The translations under genes were made by a program, and so were the position numbers. Source: Porticoccus sp038143955 (lineage in GTDB: Bacteria > Pseudomonadota > Gammaproteobacteria > Pseudomonadales > Porticoccaceae). From it: a stretch of DNA of 64,000 nt. Below, in pieces: positions 60,406-64,000 of the stretch. Every line of letters begins with the position of its first letter. The stretch's first letter is position 1. Under the pieces are notes generated by a model, which was given only the letters and a program-made list of their open reading frames with translations, had not been told where the DNA came from and did no database searches. The DNA is taken from NCBI GenBank assembly GCA_038143955.1, contig JAYQMT010000005.1:1054001-1118000 (forward strand), read 5' to 3'.

Positions 60406-61584
60406 TTAAATTAACTCAAGAGCGACAGATAATGCCTCTCCACCGCCAATACATATAGCAGCCACACCTTTTTGCTTATCGTAAGCCTGCATGGCTGATA
60501 GTAACGTCACTATTATTCTTGCTCCAGATGCACCAATTGGATGACCAAGTGCACATGCACCTCCATGTATATTAACTTTTTCATGCGGTAAATCTATCTC
60601 TTTCATCACCGCCATCGTCACAGCCGCAAAGGCTTCATTAATTTCATATAGATCAACATCATCTTTTGACCAATTAAGATTCTTTAACAATTTTCTGATA
60701 GCGCCAACTGGGGCTGTGGTGAACCACTCTGGTTCTTGAGAATTACTTGTATATTTTGCAACTCTAGCTATAGGTTTTAGACCGAGTTCTTTTGCAACAG
60801 ATAATCTAGTCAACACCAATGCTGCCGCTCCATCACTAATGGAGCTTGAGTTTGCAGCAGTTACAGATCCATCTTTTTTAAATGCTGGTCTTAGTTGTGG
60901 AATTTTTTCTTTATTACCTTTACCTGGTTGCTCATCTTTATCGCAAAGGACTTCACCACGGCGTGTTTTAACAGTAAAAGGAGTAATTTCAGCATCAAAC
61001 TTTCCAGAAGCGATTGCATCTTGGGCTCTTTGAAGTGAAGTAATAGCAAAAGCATCTTGATCTTCGCGACTAAAGTTATACTTAGTACAAGTTTCCTCTG
61101 CAAACATCCCCATAGCACCTTTAGTATAAGCGTCTTCTAAGCCATCTATAGTCATATGGTCATATATAGTAGCATCGCCAAAGCGATATCCACCTCTTCC
61201 TTGGGTCATTAAATATGGAGCATTAGTCATACTTTCCATGCCACCTGCAATGGAAATATCAGTATGACCTAAAGACAAGCTATCGCATGCGTTCATAAAA
61301 GCTTTCATGCCAGAACCACATACCTTGTTAATAGTAGTACAATTTACAGAAACGGGTAAACCTGCGTCTAGTGAAGCCTGTCTTGCTGGTGCTTGCCTGA
61401 GTCCTGCTGCTAACACACACCCCATGTCAACAGAACCTACTCTGTCTAATGGAACTTTTGAGCGCTCAACAGCAGCTTTTATTGCTGCGCCTCCTAATTC
61501 AGTAGATGGGACACCAGAAAATTGACCTTGCATACTTCCAATTGGTGTTCTTGCCATACCTACTATTACTATTGGATCAGACAT
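60406..61584 (-). CDS. Acetyl-CoA C-acetyltransferase (thiolase)
   Basis: This thiolase condenses or cleaves acetoacetyl-CoA-type substrates. The 392 aa product has the nucleophilic Cys89 in NCTTINKVCGSGMKA, GGMESMTNAPYLM, NEAFAAVTMAV, and the C-terminal catalytic His (GGACALGHPIGASGARI) and Cys (AAICIGGGEAL). It resembles biosynthetic/degradative acetoacetyl-CoA thiolases (AtoB/PhaA) rather than FadA. No fatty-acid or PHA genes adjoin, so the pathway is open. Confidence 0.93.
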   Translation of the reverse strand: MSDPIVIVGMARTPIGSMQGQFSGVPSTELGGAAIKAAVERSKVPLDRVGSVDMGCVLAAGLRQAPARQASLDAGLPVSVNCTTINKVCGSGMKAFMNACDSLSLGHTDISIAGGMESMTNAPYLMTQGRGGYRFGDATIYDHMTIDGLEDAYTKGAMGMFAEETCTKYNFSREDQDAFAITSLQRAQDAIASGKFDAEITPFTVKTRRGEVLCDKDEQPGKGNKEKIPQLRPAFKKDGSVTAANSSSISDGAAALVLTRLSVAKELGLKPIARVAKYTSNSQEPEWFTTAPVGAIRKLLKNLNWSKDDVDLYEINEAFAAVTMAVMKEIDLPHEKVNIHGGACALGHPIGASGARIIVTLLSAMQAYDKQKGVAAICIGGGEALSVALELI

Positions 61585-61595
61585 AATGAAAACCT

Positions 61596-62021
61596 CTATT
61601 TAACAATCCTCAATGAGGGTTTTTTAGTTTTATCGCCAGATTTTTTATCTTTAGATAGCTTATCAGAAGAAGAGACTGATTTAACAGGGCTTGGATTAAC
61701 GGGATTTTCAACTTGGAAAATCATACCTTGGCCATTTTCTTGAGCGTTAATTGGATCTTTAGATTGAATAGGCAATCAGATTCAAGCTGGAATACCCCCG
61801 AAGCGGGTACTGAACGAAATTTTATCCCTATTCATAACTAGATCTGCAATTGCACGAGGTGATATGTTTAGGACAATTTCTCCATCTCTTGTAGCATAAC
61901 TTTGGGGTACCTCAACTCCTGGTTGATGTGCATCAACTGATATATACGGTGTCAGCTCATTATCAACAATCCACTCGTATATTGCTTTTATTAGATAAGG
62001 TTTATTTGATGTCATATTCAT
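61596..62021 (-). CDS. sspB: SspB, ClpXP adaptor (interrupted by two in-frame TGA codons near 61780)
   Basis: SspB delivers ssrA-tagged proteins to ClpXP, linking it to the tmRNA in this window. The N-terminal domain reads NKPYLIKAIYEWIVDNELTPYISVDA, ATRDGEIVLNISPRAIADLVM and ISFSTRFGGIP. The same frame then shows TGA, ATC, TGA before LPIQSKDPINAQENGQGMIF, which aligns with E. coli YVPLAAVLAIYARENGAGTMF. A charged linker and the ClpX-binding tail PSLRIVK (E. coli PALRVVK) follow, ending at TAG 61596. Local indel errors that cancel are likely. The start is ATG 62021 or 62015. Confidence 0.88.
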
Positions 62022-62105
62022 AGTTGTGGTCACCAGTTACGCTTATTCAACTTATAAAAAAACAACTAGTGATATTATTTTTTTGACAAACAAATATCAT
62101 TCAAG

Positions 62106-62732
62106 TTACATCTCTCTTTCAATCTCAGATAGACTTTCCTGGAATGACTCACGTTCAAAAATTCTTTCCATATAATCAAGTAAGGGTTTTGTTTGTCTAC
62201 TATTTGGTAGCTCAATATTTAAATTCTTTAGTCTCCAGAGAATTGGACCCAAACAACAATCAACTACCGTGAACTGTTCACTCATAAAAAAAGGTAGATC
62301 AGAAAAAATTGGTGCGATGCTGACAAGACTATCCTGCAATTCTTTTTTTGCTTTTTCTACCGTCTTGTTGTCTGAAGAACTGACGATTATATCTACCTGG
62401 GTGCTACAATCTTTTTCTATGCGGTAGATGTATTGACGACTTAACGCTCTAGATACAGGATAAACAGGTAATAGTGGTGGGTGGGGAAACCTTTCGTCCA
62501 AATATTCCATCATTACCTTAGTTTCATACAAAGCCAAATCACGGTCAATTAGTGTTGGTAGTGTACCATAGGGATTAATGGTCAACACTTCTTCTGGAAC
62601 GGCTACACCATCGATATCTTCGATATCAACAGTAACCCCCTTTTCTGCCAAGACAATACGAACCCGGTGGCTATAATGGCACGTCGGATCAGAATAAAAT
62701 GTCATGGATGACCGTTTTGCAACAATCCCCAT
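62106..62732 (-). CDS. sspA: SspA, stringent starvation protein A
   Basis: SspA is a glutathione-S-transferase-fold protein that binds RNA polymerase. The 208 aa product has SSMTFYSDPTCHYSHRVRIVLAEKGV, the conserved INPYGTLPTLIDRDLALYETKVMMEYLDERFPHPPLLPVYP, and LPFFMSEQFTVVDCCLGPILWRL. It lies between petBC and sspB, the usual order. The internal ATG giving SSMTFYS at residue 10 is another possible start. Confidence 0.95.
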   Translation of the reverse strand: MGIVAKRSSMTFYSDPTCHYSHRVRIVLAEKGVTVDIEDIDGVAVPEEVLTINPYGTLPTLIDRDLALYETKVMMEYLDERFPHPPLLPVYPVSRALSRQYIYRIEKDCSTQVDIIVSSSDNKTVEKAKKELQDSLVSIAPIFSDLPFFMSEQFTVVDCCLGPILWRLKNLNIELPNSRQTKPLLDYMERIFERESFQESLSEIEREM

Positions 62733-62793
62733 AATAGAACCTCGATTTGATTAAAATTATAAGGGCAGCAAAATCACTTAACCCAAGTAAATG

Positions 62794-64000
62794 CTAATGA
62801 ATATCTTTCCAATACTCTCGGTTTAATAACCAAACCCAGATGAACAGAAATGCAAGAAAAAGTAGAGCATAAGTTCCAATTCTTTTACGATCTTCAGCCA
62901 TAGGTTCAGCAATATAAGCTAAGAAATTAACTAAGTCATACATTTCTGTGTCAAATTCTTCGGGTGACAGGCTACCTTCACTAACAAGATTATAGCGACT
63001 ACCTGGTTTTTCTAATATTTCTTCACGAGTGAAAATGTTCCTCTTGATTCCACCATTGGCTGCAAGCACCGGTCCTGGTGTACACTCCTGTAAGCCTTGA
63101 AATTCCAGCAAAACATGTGGCATTCCCACATCTTTAAAAACTTTATTGTTTACCCCCAAAGGACGACTTGGATCTGAATAGAAATTCCTTAAATACGTAT
63201 AAAGCCATTCTGGAGAACGCGATCTTGCCACTAAGGTCAAGTCTGGTGGTGTTGCTCCAAACCATTTTTTTGCTTTGTCTGCTGGCATTGAAATATCCAT
63301 TAAAGCACCGAACTTTTGATCAGAATGTATTAGATTATCTTTGGCTATATCGGGAGGTATCCCTAAATCTCTAGCTACCCTGTCCCAACGAGAATATTTT
63401 GCGGAATGACAACCCATACAAGAATTAACAAATAATTTAGCTCCATTCTGAAGTGAAGCCTTGTCGCTCAGATTAGCAGTAAATTCATCACAGGGTATAG
63501 TTCCACATTTGAAGGCGGACTCAGCTCCAACTGCTTTAAGGGGAGCCCATATCAAAAATATAACAATAGATGCAGCAGATATAGTTTTCCATGGGCCCAT
63601 TCCACCATCCATGGGAATACGTTTTGGCTCGGGCTGTGTTTTTTCTATTCTGGTCCACAAAGGCATAGCTAGGAAGAACAAAAAATATAAACCAGTACAT
63701 ATTTGCGCCAGTAAAGTACGCTCCGGGGTAGGGGCCTTTACACCAAGGACCCCGAGGACAACAAAAGAGGCAGCAAAAACCAGTATAGCGCCACGACTAA
63801 AGCTACCTTTATAGCGCATTGATCTAACTGGACTTCGATCTAACCATGGCAGCACAAATAAAATTGCTATTGCTGCAGCCATCACTAGAAATCCAGCAAA
63901 TTTATCTGGAACAGCTCTAAGCATCGAATAAAATGGGGTAAAATACCAGACTGGAGCTATATGCTCAGGAGTCTTCAGTGGATTAGCAATTTCGAAATTT
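62794..64000 (-). CDS. Cytochrome b / cytochrome c1 in-frame fusion of the bc1 complex (start beyond window)
   Basis: These are two subunits of ubiquinol:cytochrome c reductase in one open frame. The right edge enters the C-terminal part of cytochrome b (NPLKTPEHIAPVWYFTPFYSMLRAVPDK, then two to three helices and LAMPLWTRIEKTQPEPKRIP). With no stop it continues through a hydrophobic segment (ISAASIVIFLIWAPLKAVGA) that could be an internal signal, into cytochrome c1. The heme c site is NSCMGCHSAKYSRWDRV, with PPDLTLVARSRSPEWLYTYLRNFY, GMPHVLLEFQGLQ and a C-terminal anchor (ALLFLAFLFIWVWLLNREYWKDIH). FbcH of Bradyrhizobium is such a fused precursor that is cleaved. sspA follows. Confidence 0.9.
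   Translation of the reverse strand, partial: NFEIANPLKTPEHIAPVWYFTPFYSMLRAVPDKFAGFLVMAAAIAILFVLPWLDRSPVRSMRYKGSFSRGAILVFAASFVVLGVLGVKAPTPERTLLAQICTGLYFLFFLAMPLWTRIEKTQPEPKRIPMDGGMGPWKTISAASIVIFLIWAPLKAVGAESAFKCGTIPCDEFTANLSDKASLQNGAKLFVNSCMGCHSAKYSRWDRVARDLGIPPDIAKDNLIHSDQKFGALMDISMPADKAKKWFGATPPDLTLVARSRSPEWLYTYLRNFYSDPSRPLGVNNKVFKDVGMPHVLLEFQGLQECTPGPVLAANGGIKRNIFTREEILEKPGSRYNLVSEGSLSPEEFDTEMYDLVNFLAYIAEPMAEDRKRIGTYALLFLAFLFIWVWLLNREYWKDIH

Noticed and set aside
1..62021. Programmed ribosomal frameshifting as the cause of the many frame switches
   Set aside because: The breaks occur in unrelated genes, in both directions and in different homopolymers, without a common slippery heptamer plus structure.
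63461..63814. Forward-strand open frames opposite the cytochrome genes (and many similar ones elsewhere)
   Set aside because: They are antisense shadows of well-recognised genes and have no family motifs or ribosome-binding sites.

Overview
The window is a stretch of core chromosome from an AT-rich gammaproteobacterium, probably an uncultured marine lineage. The class call rests on gene order: recN-bamE-rnfH-ratA-smpB-ssrA, fxsA-groES-groL, petBC-sspA-sspB, diaA-dolP, and a full dcw (division and cell wall) cluster continuing through lpxC, secA, mutT, yacG, coaE, nadC and ampD. These are all classical gammaproteobacterial arrangements. The clade within the class cannot be fixed from this sequence alone.

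Layout. Positions 1-6475 carry grpE (cut by the left edge), recN, fur, the outer-membrane assembly lipoprotein bamE, rnfH/ratA, a neurotransmitter:sodium symporter, and the trans-translation pair smpB and ssrA (tmRNA). Just after ssrA lies what looks like the decayed start of a tyrosine integrase (6598-6765). Positions 6767-8504 hold tonB-exbB-exbD. Next come ilvD, a methyltransferase-like gene, a Do-type periplasmic protease and a medium-chain dehydrogenase. The isoprenoid block xseB-ispA-dxs follows, then dinG, a PlsC-like acyltransferase, pyrB, sbcB and fumC (to 24.8 kb). Positions 24.8-33.2 kb carry a coiled-coil membrane protein, a PuuD-like membrane protein, groL-groS behind a good heat-shock (sigma-32) promoter, fxsA, ampG, an ABC exporter and ampD. 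Positions 33.3-57.4 kb form the wall-synthesis and division region: nadC-coaE-yacG run forward against the long reverse-strand block from mraZ down to mutT. An MraZ operator and a near-consensus promoter sit in front of mraZ. Positions 57.7-64 kb hold rnpB (RNase P RNA), rsmI, diaA-dolP, a thiolase, sspB, sspA and an in-frame cytochrome b/cytochrome c1 fusion cut by the right edge.

The genes form coherent modules. One is peptidoglycan precursor synthesis (murC-G, ddl, mraY) with the divisome (ftsL, I, W, Q, A, Z), joined by cell-wall recycling (ampG, ampD). Others are protein quality control (grpE, groESL, Do protease, smpB/tmRNA, sspB) and TonB-dependent uptake beside fur.

The most striking feature is technical. 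About 25 reading-frame breaks, most in homopolymer runs, split genes that should be intact, including essential ones (secA, lpxC, murD, murF, ftsI, ftsW, ftsL, dxs, coaE). In-frame TGA codons interrupt dxs, murF and sspB. This pattern is best read as uncorrected sequencing error, so each split gene is annotated here as one locus. I found no CRISPR array, intact mobile element or clearly new defence or metabolic system. The less ordinary items are the integrase remnant, a Fur protein with no cysteines, two sigma-32 promoters, the MraZ operator, the cytochrome b/c1 fusion and a few unrecognised small proteins.
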